DNA from: JAAYCI01 sp031548875
GTDB taxonomy: Bacteria; Bacillota; Clostridia; Oscillospirales; Ruminococcaceae
Assembly (NCBI GenBank): GCA_031548875.1
Contig: JAVBQQ010000044.1
Location: 1 to 37,419, forward strand
Direction of reading: 5' to 3'
DNA: 37,419 bases
Notes under the pieces: model-generated
Seen by the model: only the letters and a program-made list of their open reading frames with translations
The model's database searches: none
Told to the model about the DNA's origin: nothing
In this document: positions 24,234 to 32,413 of the stretch, one piece after another
Position numbering within the stretch: the stretch's first letter is position 1
How the letters are laid out: every line of letters begins with the position of its first letter
Made by a program: the position numbers and the translations under genes

Positions 24234-25838
24234 ATGAATGAGTCGGTTGTGCGGGCAAATGAATGGTTTGCCGATCTTTTGTACCAGGACGCCATCCTGA
24301 GCAAAGCGATGTATTTTGCCATCTGCTGCATCAGCGTCGTCCTGATTCTGCTTACGCTGTACCATTGGCGCAAGCAGAAATGGTCGTGCGCCTATTTTTT
24401 GCTCCTGTGCGCCGCGGTGTTCCTGTGGGCCGTTTGTTCCCTTTTGGCCACCTTTGCGCAGGAAGCGGGCGCCGCCGAACTCTGGAAGACGCTGGGCACC
24501 ATCGGCCTTATGCTCATCCCGCCGCTCCTCTGCCTGCACATCCGGCGGCAGGTTTCCTATAAGGAATTGCATCCGGCGGCTGTGGTGGTCCTTTTCATCG
24601 TGCCCGCGCTGCTTGGCTGCTTCCTCCTGCGCGGCCTTTTGGGCGGGGCCGCTTCCCCCACGCTTTCTTCCGTCGATTCCGCCCTCTGGCTTTCCCTTGT
24701 TTTCTACCTGTACGCCATCGTCGTGTTCATCCGGTGCTATCTGCTCTGTTTTAATGTATTTTACCAGATGCCCCGCCACATGCGGCGTTCCACCCACTAC
24801 ATGCTCGCCTCCACCTCCGCCGTCGCCATCCTGTTTTTTGCTTATGCACTGTGGAACAGCCAGCTGGTCGCCCTGGTGCCCCAAAGCCCCACACTGGACA
24901 TCCTGCTGCAGCTTGCGGCCCCCATCGCGCTGTGTATCCTTCTGTTCCCCCTGTACAACGCGCTGCACCTGGCGCCCTCGGAAAATGTCATCGTCACCTC
25001 GCGCGAGTTTGTATTCGGCAGCCTTTCCACCACCATCCTGGTCCTGAGCAAGAAAAAGCGCATCCTGGATTGGAACAAGAAGGACTGGGCGGCAAGCTCG
25101 CCCTTTCCGCAGCCCTTGTTCCGGGAACCGGTCGAGCTGTACCGCAAGCGGATACTGGAAGAGAGCCGCAGCCGCATCTCGCCCCACAGCGAGAATGTGA
25201 TCATGACCAGTACCCCCGGCGGAGAGACGAGCTTCCTGTTCTCCATGCACGAGATCCAAAACCGGAAGCGAAAATTTGGCTATGTGGTGGAGATCTCCGA
25301 GGTGACGCCTGTCTACACATTGCTTCGATATTTTGAAGAGATCGCCCACTTCGACAGGCTCACCGGCCTGCACAACCGCAACGCGTACATAAACCAGGTG
25401 GCCAAATATATGCAGGCCGGCACCCTGCCGTTGCTCATCCTGGTGGGTGACGTGAACAAGCTCAAGCAGGTGAACGATATTCACGGGCACCTGTTGGGGG
25501 ATGCGCTGCTGGCAAAGGTGACCGACTTCATCAAGGCCGGGGCGCCTGCCGGCGCCTTCGTCGCGCGCATTGGCGGCGATGAGTTCGTGCTGCTTGTGCC
25601 GAACGGCAGCGCAGACACCGCCGAGAGGTTCATCAAACAGGTAAACGCCCTCTGCGCGCAGTCCAGCCACGAGATCTGGGGCCGGCCCAGTGTGTCCTGG
25701 GGATACGCGGTCATGACCTCCGCGTCGCAGTCGTACAACGAGATGTTCTCGGCAGCGGACAGGATGATGTACGAATACAAGAAGAAATACTCGCAGTACC
25801 GCAGCAGCGGCCTTGTGCCCGACGAGCCCAACGCCTGA
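24234..25838 (+). CDS. Diguanylate cyclase with 7TM N-terminal sensor (HisKA_7TM-like) and GGDEF domain
   Basis: The ATG at 24234 has GGGGGAAA upstream. In 534 aa I count seven hydrophobic helices between about 20 and 245 (for example FAICCISVVLILLTLYHW, LLLCAAVFLWAVCSLLATFA, LIPPLLCLHI, FIVPALLGCFLLRGLL). These are followed by a PAS-like stretch (about 250-370) and a GGDEF domain (about 375-530) with DRLTGLHNRNAY, GDVNKLKQVNDIHGHLLGDALL and the catalytic RIGGDEFVLL. It should make c-di-GMP at the membrane in response to a signal. The usual inhibitory I-site RxxD, five residues before GGDEF, is replaced by PAGA, so product feedback is probably lost. The gene is divergent from FIST and the hybrid kinase. 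Confidence 0.92.
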   Translation: MNESVVRANEWFADLLYQDAILSKAMYFAICCISVVLILLTLYHWRKQKWSCAYFLLLCAAVFLWAVCSLLATFAQEAGAAELWKTLGTIGLMLIPPLLCLHIRRQVSYKELHPAAVVVLFIVPALLGCFLLRGLLGGAASPTLSSVDSALWLSLVFYLYAIVVFIRCYLLCFNVFYQMPRHMRRSTHYMLASTSAVAILFFAYALWNSQLVALVPQSPTLDILLQLAAPIALCILLFPLYNALHLAPSENVIVTSREFVFGSLSTTILVLSKKKRILDWNKKDWAASSPFPQPLFREPVELYRKRILEESRSRISPHSENVIMTSTPGGETSFLFSMHEIQNRKRKFGYVVEISEVTPVYTLLRYFEEIAHFDRLTGLHNRNAYINQVAKYMQAGTLPLLILVGDVNKLKQVNDIHGHLLGDALLAKVTDFIKAGAPAGAFVARIGGDEFVLLVPNGSADTAERFIKQVNALCAQSSHEIWGRPSVSWGYAVMTSASQSYNEMFSAADRMMYEYKKKYSQYRSSGLVPDEPNA

Positions 25839-26034
25839 AAACCACGCTTGGACCAGGAGCAAAGGCTATAGAATACACAAGCGCCAGAAGAGCGGGCGCG
25901 CACAAGGTCATCGTCAGCCGCAAGCCAAATCGCATACAACATTCCTTCGTTGTGTGCGGGACGGCGCGGAAGGTAGATGACCGTTGCACATCCGCTTTTC
26001 CGGCGCGTGCTACAGGTTTTTATTCTAATGGCTT

Positions 26035-26060
26035 GCCCCCGTTTACACGAGGGGCTTTTT
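26035..26060 (+). terminator. Rightward terminator downstream of the diguanylate cyclase gene
   Basis: GCCCC and GGGGC arms (26035-26039 and 26051-26055) are followed by TTTTT. It lies about 200 bases after the stop at 25838 and just before the convergent LuxR gene end. I see no gene in 25839-26034. Confidence 0.7.
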
Positions 26061-26069
26061 GTGTTCTTC

Positions 26070-27143
26070 TCAGGCAAACAGAAGGCCCAGCATGCGCTGG
26101 TTGGTGATGCCCGTTTTCTTGTAGATATTGCGCACGTGGGTGCGCACCGTGTTGATGCTGATGAACAGGCGGGCCGCCGCTTCCTGGTAGCTGCACCCGC
26201 CCACCAGCAGGCGGGCAATCTCGATCTCGCGCGCAGAGAGGTTGTACCGGCGGATCAGCTTTTCGCCGTCCAGCCGCTGGGAGGGACGCTCCTGCGGGTA
26301 GATGGTGAGGGTGTAGAATTCCTCCCCCGGCAGGCCGGTGTCCAGCTCCTCCCAGATGAAGGTGCGGCCGGCCTGTTCCATCCACAGCGCCCGGTGCTGC
26401 CCCAGCATGCGCCGGCCGCCCTGGTGGATGCGCTGGAAGAGTTGGCTCACCGCCTGCTGCTCGCCCTCGCCCGACGCGCGCAAGAACTCCCGCCCGGTCT
26501 GGTTGTACTGCTGGATGCCCAGCTGCCCCTCCTGCGCCCGCAGCGTGAGAAAACCCACGCCCAGCGAATCCAACAGGCTGCTTTGGGCATCGCTCACCGC
26601 CGCTTGCCGGGCGGCTGTTCGGCTGGATTTATAACGGGTGCGCAGCTGGGTGGCCAGCAGCTTCATCGCGTCGTGCTCGCGGCTGGTAAAGTCCTGCTCG
26701 CCCTCCTTCTTGTACACGGTGAGCCGGTAGCCGGCCACCGGGATGGTGAGCGCGTGAGCAATGCCATAATGGTGCAGGAAGCGGTAGTAGTCGTTATTGT
26801 CGTAGTTGCTGCCACCAAACACCTCGCTGCTCTGCAGCATGGAGATGCTGTCGTCCTTCGCGCACACGCGGTTGATGTGCGCGGCGAAGGGGTCGCGCTT
26901 TTGAAAGGTGTGTACATAATATTCTTTGATTACCGGGATATCGATGTCGCCAATGATCTCGACGCCGCAAAAGCGCCGCCCCTGGTAGTTGGTCAGCGAG
27001 ATAATGTCGTACCCAAACGCGTTTTTGATCATGTACAGCAGCGGTACGTCCATAATGTGATGGCTGCGGCTGCAATGGCTCTCGAATTCATCTGTGAACC
27101 GGGCAAAATGTTCAAAACCGATCGTCTTTCCCCTGGCCATCAT
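26070..27143 (-). CDS. LuxR-family transcriptional regulator
   Basis: The protein is 357 aa from the ATG at 27143; a GTG at 27149 and an ATG at 27140 are alternatives, none with a strong Shine-Dalgarno. The C-terminal 60 residues are a GerE/LuxR helix-turn-helix: YNLSAREIEIARLLVGGCSY, EAAARLFISINTVRTHVRNI, YKKTGITNQRMLGLLF. The N-terminal 280 residues are not an obvious receiver domain (no phospho-acceptor pattern) and may hold GAF/PAS-like folds that sense a ligand. It is divergent from the SDR/lactonase/MDR/ThDP operon, and a GTGAT dyad lies between the two promoters, so it is the likely local regulator, responding to the pathway substrate. Confidence 0.9.
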   Translation of the reverse strand: MMARGKTIGFEHFARFTDEFESHCSRSHHIMDVPLLYMIKNAFGYDIISLTNYQGRRFCGVEIIGDIDIPVIKEYYVHTFQKRDPFAAHINRVCAKDDSISMLQSSEVFGGSNYDNNDYYRFLHHYGIAHALTIPVAGYRLTVYKKEGEQDFTSREHDAMKLLATQLRTRYKSSRTAARQAAVSDAQSSLLDSLGVGFLTLRAQEGQLGIQQYNQTGREFLRASGEGEQQAVSQLFQRIHQGGRRMLGQHRALWMEQAGRTFIWEELDTGLPGEEFYTLTIYPQERPSQRLDGEKLIRRYNLSAREIEIARLLVGGCSYQEAAARLFISINTVRTHVRNIYKKTGITNQRMLGLLFA

Positions 27144-27210
27144 TCCCACCCGCTTTTGGCGATTATTTATCGTTTCATCGCTATCCTTCTGTGCAAAGGG
27201 TCATGATATC

Positions 27211-27238
27211 ATCATAGCATTCTGCCAAAAATAGTCAA
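27211..27238 (-). promoter_or_regulatory. Predicted promoter of the LuxR gene
   Basis: Reading leftward, TTGACT (27238-27233) and TATGAT (27216-27211) are separated by 16 bp, about 65 bases before the start codon. Confidence 0.7.
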
Positions 27239-27285
27239 GACTTCGGCAAACAATATCATGCAATCCGCCAGAATACCTAAAAAAT

Positions 27286-27299
27286 GTGATAGAAATCAC
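27286..27299. promoter_or_regulatory. Candidate operator dyad GTGAT-AGAA-ATCAC
   Basis: A perfect 5-bp inverted repeat with a 4-base centre lies 14 bases upstream of the -35 of the catabolic operon and 47 bases upstream of the LuxR-gene -35. The position suits an activator site; its recognition by the LuxR protein is inference. Confidence 0.45.
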
Positions 27300-27313
27300 T
27301 GAAAGGTGCGATA

Positions 27314-27341
27314 TTGCCACCGTAACCGCCCTTGTTACAAT
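27314..27341 (+). promoter_or_regulatory. Predicted promoter of the SDR-lactonase-MDR-ThDP operon
   Basis: TTGCCA (27314-27319) and TACAAT (27336-27341) are separated by 16 bp, with a leader of about 84 bases before the SDR start codon. Confidence 0.65.
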
Positions 27342-27431
27342 GGGTGCACCAGGCAGAGCGCGGGCCTTTTCCCCGCTCTTCGCCACCGAGGAAACCACTC
27401 TGTTCGCCATTCAGAAAGGAAGGTCTAAAGT

Positions 27432-28250
27432 ATGGGAAAACTGGACGGGAAAGTCGTTCTGATCACCGGCGCCGCGCGCGGGCTGGGGCGCAGCTATGCG
27501 CTGCACCTGGCGGGCCTGGGCGCAGACATCGGCATCATCGATATCAACCTGAAATCGTACGAAGACTTTGAAACGGAGGCCGCGTTGCTCACGGCCGACA
27601 CCGTGATGGACGAGGTGCGGGCGCTGGGCGTGCGCAGCGCGGGCGCCGTGGCCGACGTATCCGATGCGGCGCAGGTGGAAGCCGCCGTGCAGGAGATCGT
27701 GAACGCACTGGGCCCCATCGACGCGCTGGTGTGCAACGCCGGCGGCGGCACCGGCGCCATGACGGCAAACCTTGCCTCCGAGATGGACCTGGAACAGTAT
27801 CACATCGTGATGGAGCGCAACCTCTCGGGCACCATTCACACCGTGCGGGCCGTGGCCCCCATGATGAAGGAGCGCCGGTGCGGCAAGATCGTCACCGTCA
27901 CCTCCCATGTAGGACAGGCGGCCGTGTCCAGCGGCAGCTATGCGCACTACAGCGTGGCCAAGGCCGGCATCCTGCACTACAACAAGCTGCTGGCGCAAGA
28001 GCTTGGCCCCTACAACATCACCGTGAACGCCATCAGCCCCGGCTTTATCGCCACCGGGCGCATGGCGCAGGGCTTCAAGGCCGTGGGTGAGGACAAGTTC
28101 CTGGACGCGCTGGCCCTCAAGCGGTTCGGCACGCCGGAGGAATGCGCCAAGGTGGTGGAGTTCCTGGTAACCGACCTCTCCGACTATGTGACCGGCACCT
28201 GTGTGGAGGTGACCGGTGGCTCGGTGGGGCGCCTCACGCTCAATCTGTAG
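27432..28250 (+). CDS. Classical short-chain dehydrogenase/reductase
   Basis: The 272-aa protein has all classical SDR landmarks: TGAARGLG (cofactor glycine motif, about 12-19), CNAGGG after strand 4, a catalytic serine in TVTSHVG, and YAHYSVAK carrying the YxxxK pair. IDIN after strand 2 ends in an acidic residue, which favours NAD(H) over NADP(H). Family members oxidise or reduce an alcohol/ketone pair. It is the first gene of a four-gene operon that continues with a lactonase-like enzyme, a zinc dehydrogenase and a ThDP enzyme, so it probably oxidises the incoming hydroxylated substrate, perhaps a sugar or cyclitol, to a lactone or ketone. The start ATG has GGAAGG upstream. A small GC hairpin (28251-28265) without a T-run follows the stop and is not expected to end transcription. 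Confidence 0.92.
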   Translation: MGKLDGKVVLITGAARGLGRSYALHLAGLGADIGIIDINLKSYEDFETEAALLTADTVMDEVRALGVRSAGAVADVSDAAQVEAAVQEIVNALGPIDALVCNAGGGTGAMTANLASEMDLEQYHIVMERNLSGTIHTVRAVAPMMKERRCGKIVTVTSHVGQAAVSSGSYAHYSVAKAGILHYNKLLAQELGPYNITVNAISPGFIATGRMAQGFKAVGEDKFLDALALKRFGTPEECAKVVEFLVTDLSDYVTGTCVEVTGGSVGRLTLNL

Positions 28251-28357
28251 GCCGCTTTGCGCGGCAGCCACCCCATTCTCCAAGGTGCATCCCAGATGCT
28301 TCCGCCGGCACACGGCGCCATCTGTAGGCACCCATTTAAGAAAGGAAGGGTCATCGC

Positions 28358-29350
28358 ATGGCAAAAATGATAAATACCGTGACCGGCCCGGTTCCCGCCG
28401 ACCAGCTGGGCGCCGTCCTCTCGCACGAGCACGTCGTCTTCGGCTACCCCGGCTACGAGGGGGACGCCACCGCCAACGTGTGGGACGAGGAACGCTTTTT
28501 CGGCGTTGTCTCGCCGGTCATCGAGCAGATCAAGGCCCAGGGCATCAAAACCATCGTGGACGCCACCGCCAACGACTGCGGCCGCGATGTGGCTCTGCTC
28601 AAGCGCGTGTCCGAGCGGTGCGGCATCAACATCATCTGCTCCAGCGGGTACTACTACGAGAAGGGCGGCGGTGCGGCCTACTGGAACTTCCGCCGCAACT
28701 TCGGCTTCCCCGCTCAGGAGGAAGTGTACGAGCTTTTGAAGGCTGAGCTGAACGACGGCATCGCCGGCACAGGCATCAAGGCGGGCGCCATCAAGGTGGG
28801 CACGGGTCTCGGGGAGTTCACCGATTACGAGCGCATGTTCTTCACCGCCGCGGCCCGGCTTGCCAAGGAAGATCCGGACGTGCGCATCATCACCCACTGC
28901 ACCCACGGCACCATGCTGAAAGAGCAGGCGGAGTTCTTTAAAGAAGAGGGCGTGAACCCCAAGCAGGTGCAGCTGGGCCATGTGTGCGACACCATCGACA
29001 TCACTGTGCTGCTGGACGTGTTCGGCATGGGATATTACGGCGCGTTCGACCGCATGGGCCAGGTGGGCTTCGACGGCATGCCCTTCGACGACGACCGGCT
29101 GGCAGCCATCTGCGCGCTGGTTGCCTCCGGCTTTGGCGAGCAGCTGCTGCTCTCCAACGACCGCATCTACTGGTTCAAAGGCCGGGAGTTCCCCTTCCCG
29201 CAGCCGGTCATCGACAACCTCATCAAGGAATGGCACTGGACATACATCTTCGAAAAAATCCTGCCCAAGCTGCGGCAGATGGGCCTCTCTGAAGAGCAGA
29301 CGCACAAGCTGATGTTCGAGAACCCGCAGCGCTTCCATGGAGGTATATGA
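28358..29350 (+). CDS. Phosphotriesterase-like hydrolase (probable lactonase)
   Basis: The 330-aa protein shows the full binuclear metal set of the phosphotriesterase family: HEH (23-25, LSHEHVVFG), a bridging lysine K146 in GAIKVGTG, H180 in IITHCTHG, H208 in LGHVCD and D268 in LLSNDRI. Natural members of this family are mostly lactonases or promiscuous esterases. In this operon it follows a dehydrogenase and overlaps or abuts the next dehydrogenase gene, so ring opening of a lactone made by the first enzyme is a reasonable hypothesis. A GGAAGG site precedes the ATG. The substrate is unknown. Confidence 0.9.
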   Translation: MAKMINTVTGPVPADQLGAVLSHEHVVFGYPGYEGDATANVWDEERFFGVVSPVIEQIKAQGIKTIVDATANDCGRDVALLKRVSERCGINIICSSGYYYEKGGGAAYWNFRRNFGFPAQEEVYELLKAELNDGIAGTGIKAGAIKVGTGLGEFTDYERMFFTAAARLAKEDPDVRIITHCTHGTMLKEQAEFFKEEGVNPKQVQLGHVCDTIDITVLLDVFGMGYYGAFDRMGQVGFDGMPFDDDRLAAICALVASGFGEQLLLSNDRIYWFKGREFPFPQPVIDNLIKEWHWTYIFEKILPKLRQMGLSEEQTHKLMFENPQRFHGGI

Positions 29351-29352
29351 TT

Positions 29353-30414
29353 ATGCAGGGCACCATGAAGGCCGTACTGAAAAAGACGCTTGACCACGGC
29401 GTGTTCGTGGAGGACATTCCCATTCCCCAGATCGGCGACGGCGACGTGCTCATCAAGGTGCGCGCGGCGGGCATCTGCGGTAGCGACACGCACATGTACG
29501 AGGGCGCCGCCAGCTACAAGGTATTTGAAAAGTTCTTTCCGCTGGTGATGGGCCACGAGTTCTGCGGCGAGATTGCAGAGGTGGGCCGGAGTGTTACGAC
29601 CGTAAAGCCGGGCGACCGGGTGGTGAGCCGGGTGGCCGCCTCCTGTGGAGACTGCTACTACTGCCGCACCGGCCGCATGCATTTTTGCGAGGTGGCCTTC
29701 CAGAATATCATCGGCCTGCAGAAGAACGGCGGCTTTGCCGAGTACATCGCCGTGCCGGACTACAATTGCATCCCCCTGCCCGATTCGATCAGCTACGAGC
29801 TGGGCGCCCTCATCGAACCGCTGGGCGTCACCGCCAACGCGGTGTTCGACTCCGGCCTCGAGATGGGCGAGACGGTGGTAGTGCAGGGTCCCGGGCCCAT
29901 CGGGCTGCTCACGCTGCTGTTTGCCAAGGCCCGCGGCGCAGGCAAAACCATCGTCATCGGCACAAGGCAGGACGCCCTGCGCCTGGCACAGGCCAAAAAA
30001 TTCGACGCCGACCACATCGTCGTCGCCGACGAGGTGGACGCCGTGCAGACGGTGCGCGAGCTGACCGGCGGCCATGGCGCCAACATCGTCTTCGAGGCAT
30101 CCGGCGTACCCCAGCTTGTGCAAAGCGCCGTGGACATGCTGGACAAGACCGGCCGCGTTGTGGTGGAAGGCATCTACGGCGCGCCCGGCCAGCTGGACTT
30201 CACCCCCATGGTGCGCAGCGCCAAGCGTGTCATCGGCACCTACGGCGGCCCCATCGCCTGGGACCGCATGATCGACTGGCTGGGCGCAAAGTCATATTAC
30301 GCCCAACTGCCCACCCAGGTCATCACACACCGCACCACCCTCACCGACGCCGAGGCGGCCTTTGAGCGCAGCGTGCACAAGGAGAACATCAAAGAGATGT
30401 TCATCATGGGCTAG
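29353..30414 (+). CDS. Zinc-dependent medium-chain dehydrogenase (sorbitol/threonine dehydrogenase-like)
   Basis: The ATG at 29353 is chosen because GGAGGT (29339-29344) stands eight bases upstream; the ATG at 29347, which overlaps the previous stop, would leave only two. The 353-aa protein has the catalytic zinc residues C42 (GICGSDTHM) and H68/E69 (GHEF), the structural zinc cysteines 98, 101, 104 and 112 (CGDCYYCRTGRMHFC), and a Rossmann motif GPGPIGLL. Sorbitol, xylitol, butanediol and threonine dehydrogenases share this pattern. It probably oxidises a hydroxyl of the ring-opened intermediate with NAD. It is tightly packed behind the lactonase-like gene (stop at 29350). Confidence 0.92.
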   Translation: MQGTMKAVLKKTLDHGVFVEDIPIPQIGDGDVLIKVRAAGICGSDTHMYEGAASYKVFEKFFPLVMGHEFCGEIAEVGRSVTTVKPGDRVVSRVAASCGDCYYCRTGRMHFCEVAFQNIIGLQKNGGFAEYIAVPDYNCIPLPDSISYELGALIEPLGVTANAVFDSGLEMGETVVVQGPGPIGLLTLLFAKARGAGKTIVIGTRQDALRLAQAKKFDADHIVVADEVDAVQTVRELTGGHGANIVFEASGVPQLVQSAVDMLDKTGRVVVEGIYGAPGQLDFTPMVRSAKRVIGTYGGPIAWDRMIDWLGAKSYYAQLPTQVITHRTTLTDAEAAFERSVHKENIKEMFIMG

Positions 30415-30453
30415 GGCCTGTTTGCAGGCAGCCCCAAAGAAAGGAACATACAG

Positions 30454-32163
30454 ATGGAACAAAAGGCATCCTTTTCCAAGCGCGTGGCGCTGGCGCTCAA
30501 GCGCCACGGCGTCACCGAGATCTTCGGCCAGAGCAACCCGCCCACCATCATGCTGGAGGCGAACGCGCTGGGCATCCGGCAGATCGGCTTCCGCACAGAG
30601 AACGCCGGCTCCTACATGGCGCAGGGCTTTGCCATGGCGTCCGGCCGGGTGGGCGTTGTGGCCGCGCAGAACGGCCCCGCCGCCACCCTGCTGGTACCCG
30701 GCCTTGCCGAGTGCCTGAAGGCCTCCCACCCGGTGGTGGCCATCGTGCAGGAGCTGGGCGCCACCTCGATGGACCGCAACGCCTTCCAAGAGATCGACCA
30801 CGTGAAGCTGTTCGAGGGCGTTTCCAAATGGGTGAAGCGCATCCCGGACCAAAGCCGCACCGAGGATTATGTGGACATGGCCTTCGTGGCCGCCACCAGC
30901 GGCCGCCCCGGTCCCGTGGTGCTGCTCTGCCCGGCGGACTACATGTTCGACCCCACCGAGTACCCGTACCAGGATCTGCGCAACGTATCCTACGGCAGCT
31001 ACCCGCTGGACCGCGTGATGGCCGACCCCGCCCGCGTAAAAGAGGCGGCCAGGCTGCTGGCCTCGGCCAAAAAACCGTTCGTCTACGCCGGCGGCGGCGT
31101 CATCTCGTCGCAGGGGTCGGCCGCGTTGCGCGATCTGCAGGAGAAATGCAGCCTGCCGGTGGCCACCACCACCATGGGCAAGGGCAGCGTGGACGAGACA
31201 CACCCGCTCTCCATGGGCCCCATCGGCTACTACATGGGCAAGCGCGGCGCCACCAAGTTTTTAAAGCCCATGGTGGACGAGGCGGACGTCATCCTGCTGG
31301 TGGGCAACCGCACCAATCAAAACGGCACCGACGCGTGGACACTGCTGCCCTGGGGCGCAAAGTACATCCACATCGACATCGACCCGATGGAGATCGGCCG
31401 CAACTATGAATCGCTGCGGGTGGTGGGCGACGCGAAGCTGGCGCTGGAGCAGCTTACAGAAGCCCTGCTGGCAGAGGACCTCTCCGCCCGCAAGGCCGCC
31501 CGCGCCGACGTGGAGGCCACCATCGCCAAGGCCAAGGCCGACCACGCTGTCGAGGCGGAGGACGTCTGCTGCGCCACCACCACGCCGCTGCGCATCGAGT
31601 GCGTGCTGGCCGAGGTGAACCGCCAGCTGGCCGACGACCACATCATCGTGGCCGACGCAAGCCTCTCGTCGGTGTGGCTGGCCAACTACATCGATGCCAC
31701 GAAGAACCGCAAGTTCATCTTCCCGCGCGGGCTTGCCGGCCTTGGCTGGGGCCTGCCCATGGCCATTGGCGCCAAGGTTGCCCAGCCGGGACGCCCGGTG
31801 TTCTGCCTGGCGGGCGACGGCGGCTTCGGCCACGTGTGGAGCGAGCTGGAAACCTGCAAGCGAGACAAGATCAACGTGGTCACCGCCGTCATCAACAATG
31901 AGATCCTCGGTTACCAGAAACACGCCGAGCGCGCGCTACTGGGCGGCCTGTACACCACCGCCTGCGACCTGACCGACACAAACCTTGCCGCCGTGGCCGA
32001 AGCTGTGGGTGTCAAGGCCATCCGGGTGGAGACGTTCGAGGACATTGCCCCCGCCGTCAAAGAGGCGTTCGCCCACGACGGGCCGGTGCTGCTCGACCTG
32101 CTCATCGAGCCCAACTGCATCCCGCCCATCCCGTTGATGGGCAAACTGGAGCTGGACGTATAA
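30454..32163 (+). CDS. Thiamine-diphosphate-dependent enzyme, acetolactate synthase-like
   Basis: The 569-aa protein has the three-domain plan of the acetohydroxyacid synthase/benzoylformate decarboxylase group: the pyrimidine-side domain with catalytic E49 in FRTENAGSYMAQGFAMA, a central domain (AKKPFVYAGGGVISSQGSAA), and the diphosphate-side domain with the metal motif GDGGFGHVWSELETCK ending in VINN. The usual GTGGPG segment of acetolactate synthases is changed to AAQNGPAATLL, so it is not a housekeeping IlvB; no small regulatory subunit is adjacent. Likely reactions are decarboxylation or C-C cleavage of a 2-keto acid or diketone formed by the upstream dehydrogenases. It is the last gene of the operon, 39 bases after the MDR gene and before a strong terminator. 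Confidence 0.9.
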   Translation: MEQKASFSKRVALALKRHGVTEIFGQSNPPTIMLEANALGIRQIGFRTENAGSYMAQGFAMASGRVGVVAAQNGPAATLLVPGLAECLKASHPVVAIVQELGATSMDRNAFQEIDHVKLFEGVSKWVKRIPDQSRTEDYVDMAFVAATSGRPGPVVLLCPADYMFDPTEYPYQDLRNVSYGSYPLDRVMADPARVKEAARLLASAKKPFVYAGGGVISSQGSAALRDLQEKCSLPVATTTMGKGSVDETHPLSMGPIGYYMGKRGATKFLKPMVDEADVILLVGNRTNQNGTDAWTLLPWGAKYIHIDIDPMEIGRNYESLRVVGDAKLALEQLTEALLAEDLSARKAARADVEATIAKAKADHAVEAEDVCCATTTPLRIECVLAEVNRQLADDHIIVADASLSSVWLANYIDATKNRKFIFPRGLAGLGWGLPMAIGAKVAQPGRPVFCLAGDGGFGHVWSELETCKRDKINVVTAVINNEILGYQKHAERALLGGLYTTACDLTDTNLAAVAEAVGVKAIRVETFEDIAPAVKEAFAHDGPVLLDLLIEPNCIPPIPLMGKLELDV

Positions 32164-32248
32164 ACCACCCCAACCAGGCGCGCATCCCGCGCGCCCAAAC
32201 GATCCCGGTAAGGCGCGTTTTGCGGATGGTTTCCCCGCAAAAGCTCCG

Positions 32249-32296
32249 CAGGCAAGGCCCGCCCTCTTCCCACGAAGGCGGGCCTCGCCTGTTTTT
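32249..32296 (+). terminator. Terminator of the four-gene catabolic operon
   Basis: Fifteen-base arms (32249-32263 and 32277-32291) pair with a single mismatch around a 13-base loop and are followed by TTTTT. Confidence 0.85.
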
Positions 32297-32413
32297 GCCC
32301 GGAGCAAACAGACAATTGCAAACAAGGGCATGGGATTTTTGTGAAAGGCATGGTATACTACAAGAAATAAACCAACCGCTGGAAATCCATCTGCTTTGCC
32401 AGGAGGGAACGCC

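Noticed and set aside
24153..25862. A 569-residue open frame on the - strand opposite the diguanylate cyclase gene
   Set aside because: Same reason: the + strand encodes seven membrane helices and a canonical GGDEF, while this frame shows no recognisable motif.
28251..28265. GC hairpin after the SDR gene considered as an operon terminator
   Set aside because: Only five base pairs and no T-run; the downstream genes have no separate promoter that I can see, so the operon is treated as continuous.
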